NCBI GenBank assembly: GCA_963664065.1
Contig: OY760942.1
Span: forward strand, 992,001 to 1,056,000
Source: JABDJL01 sp963664065
GTDB lineage: Bacteria; Pseudomonadota; Gammaproteobacteria; Xanthomonadales; SZUA-36
DNA: 64,000 bases
Direction: 5' to 3'
Part shown: piece by piece, positions 1-8,241 of the stretch
How positions within the stretch are numbered: the first letter of the stretch is position 1
Layout: every line of letters begins with the position of its first letter
The notes under the pieces: generated by a model
What the model was told of the DNA's origin: nothing
Database searches by the model: none
Seen by the model: the letters and a program-made list of their open reading frames with translations, nothing else
Program-made: the position numbers and the translations under genes

Positions 1-91
1 CCGGGAGCGACAGACTGTCGTGGGTCAGATTGGCTTCAAAGCCGGCAAGCTGGCATGAAACTTCAAGATTTCCGAATAGAGCCGGTGGTCC

Positions 92-1210
92 ATGTCAAAT
101 GATCAAACATTAACTGCTGACGAACTGTTACGGCTGCGTGAACGCCTGGACCAGATCGATGACAGCATCATCGACCTGATTGCCGAGAGGCAGTCGGTGG
201 TAACCACCATCGGTGAGCACAAGCTCGTGACCGGCGCACCATTGAGACACTACGAGCGTGAGCGTGAGGTCATAGACCGCGGCATGGCCAGGGCGAAGCA
301 AAAGGGTATTTCCGGAAGGGGGGCAAGAGACATCCTGGAAACCCTGATTCACCATTCGCTGGGAAACCAGGAAACGCATCAGCTGGTGCGCTCCGATCAC
401 GGTCAGGGCCAATGCGCCCTGGTGATTGGTGGAGTTGGCAGGATGGGTGAGTGGATGTCCCGCTTCCTGGACATGGTGGGCTATCGGGTGGACGTGGCAG
501 ACCCCGCTGAAAAAGAAACTCCATTTAATCGTGTAGAAGACTGGGAAGGCAGTATTGACGACTATGACCTGGTAGTTGTGGCTGTCACCCTGAGACCAAG
601 CAATGCCATCCTGCACCGCCTGGCGGAGCTTAAGCCGAAAGGCCTGATATTTGATATAGGTTCATTAAAAAGCCCAATGTTCAGTGGTCTGGAAGCGCTT
701 GTGGAAGCCGATTGCCGGGTGTGTTCGGTTCATCCGATGTTCGGGCCGGAAGAAATCGGTTTGTCCGGGCGCCATATCCTGTTTGTTGACGTGGGCAATC
801 CGGGCGCGCTGGAAGAGGCACGTGCGCTATTCGCCCATACTGCCGCCGAATGTGTGAATCTTAGCCTGGATGAGCACGATGAAGTGATGGCCTGGGTATT
901 GGGACTATCCCACCTGGTCAATATCGCCTTTGCCAGCGCCCTGGCCGAAAGCGGTGAGGCGGTGCCTCTGCTGCGGCAGATATCGAGCAGTACCTTTGAT
1001 GCCCAGCTGAAAGTTGCTGCCCAGGTGGTATCGGAAAATCCGCACCTTTATTACGAGATACAGCAAGGTAACAGCAGGACACCTGATGTGGTTGCACGCT
1101 TCCGCAAGGCACTGGATGAATTGCACAGGGCAGTCAACGAACAGGATGAAACTGCCTGGAAGCAGGCCATGGAGTTGGCGAACCAGAGGCTTGATTCAGG
1201 CCAAAGCTGA
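92..1210 (+). CDS. tyrA: Bifunctional chorismate mutase / prephenate dehydrogenase (T-protein)
   Basis: Makes 4-hydroxyphenylpyruvate for tyrosine synthesis: chorismate is rearranged to prephenate by the N-terminal domain and then oxidatively decarboxylated with NAD by the C-terminal domain. Residues about 10-95 look like an AroQ-type helical chorismate mutase (RERLDQIDD, then LIAERQSV with the basic residues R33 and K44). A Rossmann NAD site GGVGRMG lies at about 113-119, followed by a prephenate-dehydrogenase body with the VHPMFGP motif. The 372 aa length matches the enterobacterial fused TyrA (373 aa). It is the only plus-strand gene before a long minus-strand block and ends 33 bp from the convergent TPR gene. 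Family assignment is secure; regulation is not visible. Confidence 0.95.
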   Translation: MSNDQTLTADELLRLRERLDQIDDSIIDLIAERQSVVTTIGEHKLVTGAPLRHYEREREVIDRGMARAKQKGISGRGARDILETLIHHSLGNQETHQLVRSDHGQGQCALVIGGVGRMGEWMSRFLDMVGYRVDVADPAEKETPFNRVEDWEGSIDDYDLVVVAVTLRPSNAILHRLAELKPKGLIFDIGSLKSPMFSGLEALVEADCRVCSVHPMFGPEEIGLSGRHILFVDVGNPGALEEARALFAHTAAECVNLSLDEHDEVMAWVLGLSHLVNIAFASALAESGEAVPLLRQISSSTFDAQLKVAAQVVSENPHLYYEIQQGNSRTPDVVARFRKALDELHRAVNEQDETAWKQAMELANQRLDSGQS

Positions 1211-1243
1211 TGGTCTGGCCAGGCAGAAAATGAGTTGGATTTT

Positions 1244-2587
1244 TTAGTTCTGCTGGTTTAGAACGTCTTCGAGTGCATCTCTCTTACGTGCCTCATTTAC
1301 CGGCAAAGTCTGAGCCATGACCGCCAAACGTTTTACTTCACTATCCACGTATTTGATCCACTGTTGTGCAGTGCGCCTGCTGCGGTTATCCGGTAATGCT
1401 GCCTGAAATGCACGTCGTGCCAGGTTGAATTTTTGCTGGTTGAAGAAGGCCATGCCGAGCATGACATTTGAGGTGTCTTCACGGTTGATGCCACCCAGTT
1501 CCAGACCCTTTTCTATAGCAGTTGCCGCTTCATCCCAGTTTTCCAGGTTGATATGGGACTGCGCCAGGCGAACATAAAGTTCACCGTCGCCGGACAACTC
1601 TGCTGCGCGTTTCAAAGGGGCCACAGCCTTCTGGTCCTCGCGAGCCGAATACCAGGCCTGGGATAGTAATCTGAGGGTTCGCACATCTTGTCCAATCCGC
1701 TCGTTGTCTATCTCCTTTGCGAGCAAGGACGCTGCTTTATAGGGGACCTCGTGCAACAGGTACAGATTGGCGAGATTAACAATATGGGTCGGATTATTCA
1801 GTTTGCCGCCTTCGTACAATGCCTCCACCAGGGCCAACTGTTTCTTTGTATCTCCCAATTCACTGTGAACGCCAGCCAGTGTGAACACATAAGTATCTTT
1901 GGGGTAGTAGGCGATGAGCTTCTCGAGAACAACGATCATATTGGGAAAATCACCCAATTCGTAATAACAGACCCTGAGCAGCAGCAACCAGTTTTCCCGG
2001 GGTGTCCGGCCTTGTGCGTCGAACATATTAATCGCGGTTTCAATAGGTCCCAGTGCTTCGCGATAATTCTGCATCTGAAAATATGCCTGGCCCAGCAGCA
2101 TGTAAACGTCGGCCGCAGGCTCAGCTACAACTGCCATGAGGCGGCGTACTGTATCCAGTGCCTTCCGGTAGTCCTCAACGGTGAAATGCAGCTGGGCGAG
2201 GGTCTTTAGCGTGCTCTGCTGCAGTGCTTCGGGCAGATTCGGTTCCAGCAGAACCTGTTCGTAAGCGCGAATTGCGCCCGGATAATTCTCTTCCAAATAA
2301 TAGGTGTAGCCGTCCAGGTTGTGCAGCTGGGCCTTTTCATAAGGTGACAGTTTCTTCTTGGCCTGAAGTTCCTGAATACCCCGGTGACCACCGGCATAGT
2401 CCATGGCCTCGACCAATTCCTGGATTTCCTGCAGCTTTTCAAACACAGACTGGCTCATGGCCACGGTCTGCTTGGTTTTGCGCTCCTCCCTCTGAGCCAC
2501 GGCGGGAGAGGCCACTGCCAGTGAAATTAAACCGCCCAGTATCAGGGTGAAAACGCGTTTTGAACAGCTGGCAGGACTCATGTACAC
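1244..2587 (-). CDS. Periplasmic TPR protein of a TonB2-type energy module
   Basis: Exported protein of 447 aa with a signal peptide ending at about AVASPAVAQ and then a run of tetratricopeptide repeats (for example AYEQVLLEPNLPEAL, YFQMQNYREALGPIE, LAQSHINLENWDEAA). It is the last gene of the six-gene cluster that starts at 6445, and its start codon directly abuts the tonB stop. TPR proteins of this kind recur beside DUF3450/TtpC-type TonB systems in marine gammaproteobacteria and are thought to help the TonB complex couple to outer-membrane receptors. The exact partner is unknown. A start two codons downstream (Met3) is equally possible. Confidence 0.85.
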   Translation of the reverse strand: MYMSPASCSKRVFTLILGGLISLAVASPAVAQREERKTKQTVAMSQSVFEKLQEIQELVEAMDYAGGHRGIQELQAKKKLSPYEKAQLHNLDGYTYYLEENYPGAIRAYEQVLLEPNLPEALQQSTLKTLAQLHFTVEDYRKALDTVRRLMAVVAEPAADVYMLLGQAYFQMQNYREALGPIETAINMFDAQGRTPRENWLLLLRVCYYELGDFPNMIVVLEKLIAYYPKDTYVFTLAGVHSELGDTKKQLALVEALYEGGKLNNPTHIVNLANLYLLHEVPYKAASLLAKEIDNERIGQDVRTLRLLSQAWYSAREDQKAVAPLKRAAELSGDGELYVRLAQSHINLENWDEAATAIEKGLELGGINREDTSNVMLGMAFFNQQKFNLARRAFQAALPDNRSRRTAQQWIKYVDSEVKRLAVMAQTLPVNEARKRDALEDVLNQQN

Positions 2588-3244
2588 CTACTCGGTAATT
2601 TCGTATGTGAATTTGTTTTGAACGCCACTTACCTGAACCGCTTCGCCGTCAATAATGCGGGGCTTATACTTGAATTTCAGTGCTGCCTGCAACGAAGCCC
2701 GGTGAAACAGGCTGGAGGTGCACTGGTCTTCAACCACAAAAGGCTCCAGGGTTGTGCCCTGCCGCGTAACGATATATTCGACAACGCAGTATCCTTCCAC
2801 CCCACGAGTCAACGCGCGCTGCGGATAAATTGGTGCCACTTTAACGATCGGCAGGTAGTCGCCTTCTCCAACGCCGAGGCTGAAACCGCCGGTCATTTCG
2901 ATTTCGGTGGTTACCGGAACCGCCTGAATCGCAATTTTCTCTGCTGTCGGGTCCAGGTTGTCCAATTGCGGAGTCGGTGGTTGTTCCGGTGGTGCGTCGG
3001 GGGGAGGGGGTTTTTCAGGCTTCCGTTTTGTGCGATCAGGCGTTTCATCGCGACGCACGCGAACGAAATCCACCAGGCTGCCACGGGCGCCTTCATCCAG
3101 TGAACTGTCTGCGATTTCAATCATTAACTGCATAAACCAGAACAGGAATAAAGTGATAACCAGGCCGACAACCAGGCCGACAAACAATCTTGGCAGACCG
3201 CTGGTTTCGCTTGATGCAAGAGTTTTGGTGATCGAAGCTGACAT
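2588..3244 (-). CDS. tonB: TonB energy transducer
   Basis: Inner-membrane anchored transducer that carries proton-motive energy to outer-membrane receptors. The 218 aa protein has a cytoplasmic head of about 20 residues, one membrane segment (about 20-45), and a proline-rich spacer (KPPPPDAPPEQPPTP region, about 78-95). The C-terminal TonB domain contains the usual core VKVAPIYPQRALTRGVEGY. Immediately upstream are exbD, exbB and a TtpC-like gene on the same strand, 9 bp away from exbD, so this is one transcription unit. The two TonB-dependent receptors at 51.4 and 61.3 kb are plausible clients, although they are far away. Confidence 0.93.
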   Translation of the reverse strand: MSASITKTLASSETSGLPRLFVGLVVGLVITLFLFWFMQLMIEIADSSLDEGARGSLVDFVRVRRDETPDRTKRKPEKPPPPDAPPEQPPTPQLDNLDPTAEKIAIQAVPVTTEIEMTGGFSLGVGEGDYLPIVKVAPIYPQRALTRGVEGYCVVEYIVTRQGTTLEPFVVEDQCTSSLFHRASLQAALKFKYKPRIIDGEAVQVSGVQNKFTYEITE

Positions 3245-3253
3245 GTGGTTTAC

Positions 3254-3661
3254 CTACAGATCCTGGGCTGCTATAGATACGTTATAGACACCCGCCTGAC
3301 GTGAAGCATCCATCACCTGGATCAGGGTGTCAGTTTTGGATTCTTTATCTGCCTGTATCACCACGGTTCCCTGTGGGTTCTCGGCGTGCAGCCGTTCGAT
3401 GTTCGGCCGCACCGCGCGGATGTCAATCTGGCGGCGATCAATCCAGATCGTGTTATTGGCAGCGATGGCAATCAGGATATTGGCTTTTTCCTGCTTGGTA
3501 GCAGTCGCAGCATCCGGACGATTCACATCGATACCGGACTCCTTGACAAAGGTAGCGGTAACAATGAAGAAGATCAGCATGATGAAGACCACATCGAGCA
3601 TAGGTGTGATATTGATTTCAGATTCTTCTTCGGCTTGCTGCTGGTTAAAAAATTGCTTCAT
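3254..3661 (-). CDS. exbD: ExbD/TolR-family proton-channel subunit
   Basis: 135 aa inner-membrane protein with one N-terminal membrane helix (MLDVVFIMLIFFIVTATFV). The aspartate of the INITPMLDVVF motif is the conserved protonatable residue of the ExbD/TolR family. The rest is a small periplasmic domain. It lies between exbB (68 bp upstream) and tonB (9 bp downstream). It would form the stator with ExbB that energises TonB. It fits the short ExbD type of the TonB2 systems rather than TolR, because no Tol-Pal genes are nearby. Confidence 0.93.
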   Translation of the reverse strand: MKQFFNQQQAEEESEINITPMLDVVFIMLIFFIVTATFVKESGIDVNRPDAATATKQEKANILIAIAANNTIWIDRRQIDIRAVRPNIERLHAENPQGTVVIQADKESKTDTLIQVMDASRQAGVYNVSIAAQDL

Positions 3662-3728
3662 TCTATTTCTCCGGCAAAATGCCGATTAGTTTGGGCCGAT
3701 TTGTTTGGCGGCAGTTTTCAGGCACCGC

Positions 3729-4268
3729 CTATTCATGAACTATGACCAGGTGGTCATGGATGAGTTCTCTTTCGCGTCCGACTTTGCGCTGCAAATAGGT
3801 GCTCATGGCAATCCCGGACAAGGCGGCCATCATGCCGGCCATGGTCGGAATGGTCGCTTTCGAAACACCGGATGCCATTGAACGGGGATTACCTGATCCT
3901 GAAATTGCCATGACCTCGAATACTTCAACCATGCCGGTCACTGTACCGAGAAGGCCAAGCAAAGGGCACAGTGCTACACAGGTCTGGATGAGCGCAGTAT
4001 TGCGTTCCATGTGACTGGAAACTACGGAAATAAGCCGGGTACGAATCTGGTGCGCATTCCATGTGGAATGGTCTTCCCGGCTCTCCCATAACTTTTGTGC
4101 ACTGGCCACCATTTTCTTGTGGCCACTGCGTATATAGATCAGGCGTTCTACGATCAGGGCCCACATGAACAAAGTGAGCACACCGATGATGAACAGTACA
4201 TTTCCGCCCAGCTCCACGAAATCCCGGATGGTCTCGAGCGCAGGAATATAGTAATAAATAAGATCCAT
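3729..4268 (-). CDS. exbB: ExbB/TolQ/MotA-family proton-channel subunit
   Basis: 179 aa polytopic protein with an N-terminal membrane helix (VLFIIGVLTLFMWALIVERLIYI) and the MotA/TolQ/ExbB core. Two further helices carry LCPLLGLLGTVTGMVEVFEVMA and a conserved Thr/Gly-rich stretch near TIPTMAGMMAALSGIAMS. It is the short ExbB2-type subunit. It follows the longer TtpC-like protein by 9 bp and precedes exbD, so one cluster holds two different ExbB-like proteins, as in Vibrio TonB2 systems. Confidence 0.93.
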   Translation of the reverse strand: MDLIYYYIPALETIRDFVELGGNVLFIIGVLTLFMWALIVERLIYIRSGHKKMVASAQKLWESREDHSTWNAHQIRTRLISVVSSHMERNTALIQTCVALCPLLGLLGTVTGMVEVFEVMAISGSGNPRSMASGVSKATIPTMAGMMAALSGIAMSTYLQRKVGRERELIHDHLVIVHE

Positions 4269-4277
4269 GTGACTATC

Positions 4278-5651
4278 TTATGATCCCAATCGCTGACTTT
4301 CGGCGCGTTCGGCCAGGATGCCGGCCGCTTCTTCCTGAAGGATCTGGCTGAGTCTGCGGGCCCGGCTTGAAACCAGTGTGTGCAGGAATACCGTCGGGAT
4401 AGCAACAACCAGGCCCAGCACAGTTGTCACCAGGGCGGTTGAGATACCTCCAGCCATCAATTTCGGATCACCGGCACCGTATAAGGTGATTGCCTGGAAG
4501 GTCACGATCATACCTGTTACCGTACCGAGCAGGCCCAGTAACGGCGCCACCACTGACACAATCTTCAGCAATGGCAGCATCGAATTGAGCGCCGGGGTTT
4601 CTCGCAGAATGGCTTCGCCCAGCTTCAACTCGAGTGCTTCCACATCGGTGCCGGGGGCGTCTGTATACACCTTCAATACACGCCCGAGCGGGTTATTACC
4701 AGGCTGATCGGGGTTCTTGACCTGCTTGCTTACTTTTGCACTTACGCTCATCAGGACCAGCAGACGCCAAACGGCAATAGCAACAGCTATGATGCCCAGG
4801 GCAATGATGACATAACCAACCTGTTTACCCTGCGCGATACGCTCACCCAAACTGGGTGATTGCACCAGCAAAGACATCAACTGGCCACGCGTGGGGTCAA
4901 TGCCGATGGCGTGCAAGCCTGAAGAGGCGTCCAGCAAATCTTCAACGCGATTCAGGTAACGACTTTGTGGTTGCCGCTGAAATTCGATAAGGCGGCTGGT
5001 TTCAGGGACAAAGTTAAAGTATTTTCCGTCGGAAATAACATTGAAGACACCGATCCGGGTGACATCCTGCTGGACTTCTTCACCATTTGCGTTGACAACT
5101 GTCGTGGGGAAGGTCACCACTTTGCCCGACTCTGTCATGTCACGCTGCAGTTCAAACCACAGTCGTTCAATCTCTTCCAGCGAGGCCATGCGGTTGGTGT
5201 TGCCCATTTTGGTAGCGAATTCGGTCAGGAATTTGGAACGGTCAGGGAACTGAACCTGGGTGACGGATGTGCTGAATTGACCAATAGCATCGCCAGATGC
5301 CTGTTGCAGCACACCAAACAACTCTTTCAAATCACCCAAACGTTCTGTCAGGGCGTCTTCTAAGGCGATAATTTCCAAATCATTATCTTCGAAGGTCCGC
5401 TCCATACGGGCAGAGCGTTGCTCTTCACTGGCCTGCTTGTTGCGCTCCTGCTGTAACAGGCGCTGCTGATCGGCTCGATTCTGTCTGAATTCATCCAATC
5501 TTGCCCTGGCTTGCGCAGCATCATTGACTCGACCCTCTCTGACTTGTGCAAGCAATTGATCCAGATCGACCACTTCTGCCGCAAATACCGGTGCGCTGAT
5601 GCAAAGCGACAAGGTCAAAGCTGAAATAATCTGTTTTGTGAGCTTCATCAT
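4278..5651 (-). CDS. TtpC-like MotA/TolQ/ExbB protein with large periplasmic N-terminal domain
   Basis: 457 aa protein: a signal sequence (ISALTLSLCISAPVFAAE), a coiled-coil, Glu/Arg-rich periplasmic region at about 25-110, a globular region, then an ExbB-like membrane core in the C-terminal 190 residues with LLKIVSVVAPLLGLLGTVTGM. This is the architecture of TtpC, the extra protein required by Vibrio TonB2 systems (established knowledge). The gene overlaps the DUF3450 gene upstream by 4 bp, which indicates translational coupling. It probably completes the TonB2 complex and is not a standalone stator. Confidence 0.88.
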   Translation of the reverse strand: MMKLTKQIISALTLSLCISAPVFAAEVVDLDQLLAQVREGRVNDAAQARARLDEFRQNRADQQRLLQQERNKQASEEQRSARMERTFEDNDLEIIALEDALTERLGDLKELFGVLQQASGDAIGQFSTSVTQVQFPDRSKFLTEFATKMGNTNRMASLEEIERLWFELQRDMTESGKVVTFPTTVVNANGEEVQQDVTRIGVFNVISDGKYFNFVPETSRLIEFQRQPQSRYLNRVEDLLDASSGLHAIGIDPTRGQLMSLLVQSPSLGERIAQGKQVGYVIIALGIIAVAIAVWRLLVLMSVSAKVSKQVKNPDQPGNNPLGRVLKVYTDAPGTDVEALELKLGEAILRETPALNSMLPLLKIVSVVAPLLGLLGTVTGMIVTFQAITLYGAGDPKLMAGGISTALVTTVLGLVVAIPTVFLHTLVSSRARRLSQILQEEAAGILAERAESQRLGS

Positions 5652-6445
5652 TGTCCTGCTCCCTTTGCAGCCAGAACCGGGATAACAAGGAGATCAGGCG
5701 CGACCTGCTTGCGTGCAATCTTGAGGCCTTGGGCAACCTGATCCTTATATGTGGAAGGAGGCAGCTCAACCCAGGTCCGGGCATCGTCGTCCCAGGCGCC
5801 GGTAGTTCCACCGCCAACTGACTGATAGCTTAGAGAGACACGACCGATGCGCAGAAAATCGACTTCCTGCTGGCGGCCATCAATATCCAGTGATCCTTTG
5901 TATGCTTCTATCGTACGGCCGTAGTCGGCCTCGATAGAGTAGGCTTCAAGGACACGGCGAAATTTTTCTGCTGCTGAAACGTCCGAACGTTCCATCATTC
6001 CTCTCAGCCGTACCAGGCGCTCATTTCGTTCCTTCATCAGGAAAGGTTTATCCAGGGCGATGAACTGCTCGAGTGAATCGAGCATGCGGGTCATCAGGGG
6101 CACGATTTGCCGCTCAATTAGTGCCACGTTATAGATTGATTCAGAAAGCGCGATTTTTTCCGCTTCCTGATTATCAATCTGTCTTTGCAGAAGACTGTTG
6201 TACACCACGAGACCATCAACGACCTTGGCAACCGTTTTGAAATCACTGACGATTTTTCCAGTTTGATCTGCAACTGCGTCGATTCTTTGTTGATCTTCGG
6301 CACCCGCATCAGCCCTTGCTTCACCGGCATCGGTGATTTCCTGGATGGTTGCTGCAAATGATATGGTCGTAAACCCAGCGAGCAACAACACCGGAATAGT
6401 GGCAATTGCGTATGAGAAGGCTTTTGTAAAAGATTTGTTAAACAT
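5648..6445 (-). CDS. DUF3450 family periplasmic protein (TonB2-module partner)
   Basis: 265 aa exported protein: signal peptide ending at about TTISFAATI, then a mostly helical, probably coiled-coil segment (about 40-120, VADQTGKIVSDFKTVAKVV and following) and a C-terminal domain with RIGRVSLSYQSVGGG. DUF3450 proteins are found almost only beside TtpC-type TonB systems; their biochemical role is not known. This is the first gene of the module, so transcription of the six genes probably starts in the 365 bp region upstream of it. Confidence 0.85.
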   Translation of the reverse strand: MFNKSFTKAFSYAIATIPVLLLAGFTTISFAATIQEITDAGEARADAGAEDQQRIDAVADQTGKIVSDFKTVAKVVDGLVVYNSLLQRQIDNQEAEKIALSESIYNVALIERQIVPLMTRMLDSLEQFIALDKPFLMKERNERLVRLRGMMERSDVSAAEKFRRVLEAYSIEADYGRTIEAYKGSLDIDGRQQEVDFLRIGRVSLSYQSVGGGTTGAWDDDARTWVELPPSTYKDQVAQGLKIARKQVAPDLLVIPVLAAKGAGQ

Positions 6446-6810
6446 GCTTGATTCTCAATGTTGGATTGTTTGAGTCCGATAATAACGTGAACGCACACTC
6501 TATCTAGAACAACTTTTGTGGTCAAACGGCTATGCTGAATTAAGCTTCAAAATATCGGGTTTTTTCGCTTGATTTGAATGATTCCATCCTGCCGGACTCA
6601 CTAACAGGCGAGCATATCTCATTCACGCTGTGATTTTTCTTCGCAGGTAGCGTCGGGGTTTTCCCCTCGAATTTCAGCCAGTTCACTTCGCCAGGCGGCT
6701 ATCTGCGGGAATCAACATCTGGTAAACCAGCCCGGTGAACCGGTGAAGGATTAAGGTCTTAAACGATTTTTGCCCGGAAATACTGATTAGCTGAAAAATG
6801 AAGGTACATT
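6446..6810. other. 365 bp intergenic region
   Basis: Lies between the start of the TonB module and the end of the N-formylglutamate amidohydrolase-like gene, both on the minus strand. Apart from the candidate promoter at 6497-6525 I see no open reading frame, convincing terminator or repeat in it. Confidence 0.5.
6497..6525 (-). promoter_or_regulatory. Candidate sigma-70 promoter of the TonB module
   Basis: On the minus strand TTGACC (5 of 6 consensus) is followed after 17 bp by TAGAGT (4 of 6), about 50 bp upstream of the DUF3450 start. A Fur box would be expected for iron control, but I could not convince myself of one. This is a pattern match only. Confidence 0.35.
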
Positions 6811-7641
6811 TTACGCCACAGTGTACATTGATTCGTCTTTGAGCACCTCTTCGAGCGCCTCACCCAGAATATTTGCCCAGTTTTCCGCCTCTTCTGCTGT
6901 GCTGACCAGATCCTGACGCACCTCTATTCCCACGTTTGCCAACCCGGCGCGTTCAGCGTGGAAATCAATGGTGTAATCATTCGGGTCACGGCCCGAATAT
7001 GGCTCATTGTCCCCGACGCTCAATTCCGGGTTTCCCTTCAGGCGTTGCATCAGTGGTGTTGGAATACGCCCGTCACCGTCCCACATGACACCGATGTGGC
7101 AATGTCTGAACACGTTATTAAAGACCGGCGTGCAGGTGTGGATGGAAATGAAAGCAGGCACCATACTCCGTGCCCGGAACATGCCAAGCTGGCGTGAAAT
7201 TTCATCGTGGTAAGGATTGAAGAAGGACTGGATACGTTGTTTCCTTTCGACATCCCCGATATTCAGGTTGCCGGGTATTGCAATCCCGTCGCTGAGCTTG
7301 ATAAAAGCACTGTCATGATCCAGGTGGCGGTTAAGGTCGACAATCAGCCGTGAATAACCCGCTAAAACGGCCGGTGCATCAAGGCGGTCTGCGAGGTACC
7401 GGGTGACCATGCCTGCGCCAATATCACAGGCCACGTGCTGGTCCAACACCCAGTCAGCCACGCCCAGTTGGTGCATGGCTGCGGGAAAATCCCGGCTGGC
7501 ATGATCGCAAACCAGCAACAGCTGTGCATGGCCGTCCGGGTTATAAACCGTATAAGGTGGCGGGTCACCCGTACCGATCAGCGGATATCCCGCGTGGCCG
7601 GTCACCGGTTCCGCTTGGGGTTCTATTTCAGTTTGGCTCAC
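6811..7641 (-). CDS. N-formylglutamate amidohydrolase family protein
   Basis: 276 aa member of the FGase family (zinc-dependent hydrolases that release formate from N-formylglutamate in histidine breakdown and act on related N-acyl amino acids). Visible family features are the LLVCDHASRDFP start of the fold, DIGAGMVTRYLADRLDAPAVLAGYSRLIVDLNR, and the metal-binding ISIHTCTPVF segment. No hut genes are nearby. It follows an oligopeptide transporter and a small membrane protein on the same strand, so a role in using imported N-blocked peptides or amino acids is a reasonable inference. The exact substrate is unproven. Confidence 0.82.
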   Translation of the reverse strand: MSQTEIEPQAEPVTGHAGYPLIGTGDPPPYTVYNPDGHAQLLLVCDHASRDFPAAMHQLGVADWVLDQHVACDIGAGMVTRYLADRLDAPAVLAGYSRLIVDLNRHLDHDSAFIKLSDGIAIPGNLNIGDVERKQRIQSFFNPYHDEISRQLGMFRARSMVPAFISIHTCTPVFNNVFRHCHIGVMWDGDGRIPTPLMQRLKGNPELSVGDNEPYSGRDPNDYTIDFHAERAGLANVGIEVRQDLVSTAEEAENWANILGEALEEVLKDESMYTVA

Positions 7642-7671
7642 TTCAGATATTTTTCTATGTTATTCCGGGTC

Positions 7672-8241
7672 TCAGCTGTCAGATACTGCAGCGCTCGTAT
7701 TTGAATCTTGTTGTAATTCGGTGAACAGTCCGTTGGCGTCGGCGAACTGGTTTCGGGCCTTTTCCAGGTATTGATGGACTTCGTCAATATATCCGTCAGT
7801 GGATGCCGACCAGACGCGGTTAATATACCGTTCACCGGCCGCAAAAGCACTCATTACATCGGCATATTTTTGCATTCCGAATACATGAATCATGGCTTCA
7901 CGGGCCTCGGCAAAATTATTCAGGTCTTCGCGGAACAGCCTGTCAATTTCAAAACGTGCTTCGTATACTGGAATTTCTTCCTTCCGGTCACAAAATCCTT
8001 CCAGGCTGGACAGTATTTTTTTTAAACTACTGTGCAGGGTTTGCATGTCGCTGGTCAGGCGGTGACCCGAGCTTGCTTCGCTGTGGTGTGCCCTGCGATA
8101 TAACCAGAGTCCGACTACGCCGAACGCCAACGTGATTCCCATCCACGACCAGTTTACGTTAACCGGGTCCAGTACCGCAATAAACGCGCCTGCAAGGAAC
8201 GCCGCCATGACCATCGTCAGTGAGATTGTCTTGATGTTCAT
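7672..8241 (-). CDS. Hypothetical small membrane protein in the OPT transporter operon
   Basis: 189 aa, family not recognised. Two hydrophobic segments at about 5-25 and 33-48 (MAAFLAGAFIAVL and MGITLAFGVVGLWLYRR) form a hairpin. After it comes a helical, charged, presumably cytoplasmic domain (about 60-180) with possible coiled-coil character. The gene overlaps the OPT transporter gene upstream by 4 bp (ATGA), so the two are translationally coupled, and it is followed after 30 bp by the amidohydrolase. It may be an accessory subunit of the transporter; no catalytic motif is seen. Confidence 0.75.
   Translation of the reverse strand: MNIKTISLTMVMAAFLAGAFIAVLDPVNVNWSWMGITLAFGVVGLWLYRRAHHSEASSGHRLTSDMQTLHSSLKKILSSLEGFCDRKEEIPVYEARFEIDRLFREDLNNFAEAREAMIHVFGMQKYADVMSAFAAGERYINRVWSASTDGYIDEVHQYLEKARNQFADANGLFTELQQDSNTSAAVSDS

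Noticed and set aside
1..91. 3' end of a gene upstream of tyrA
   Set aside because: All three plus frames are open for part of this short stretch and none gave a recognisable C-terminus.
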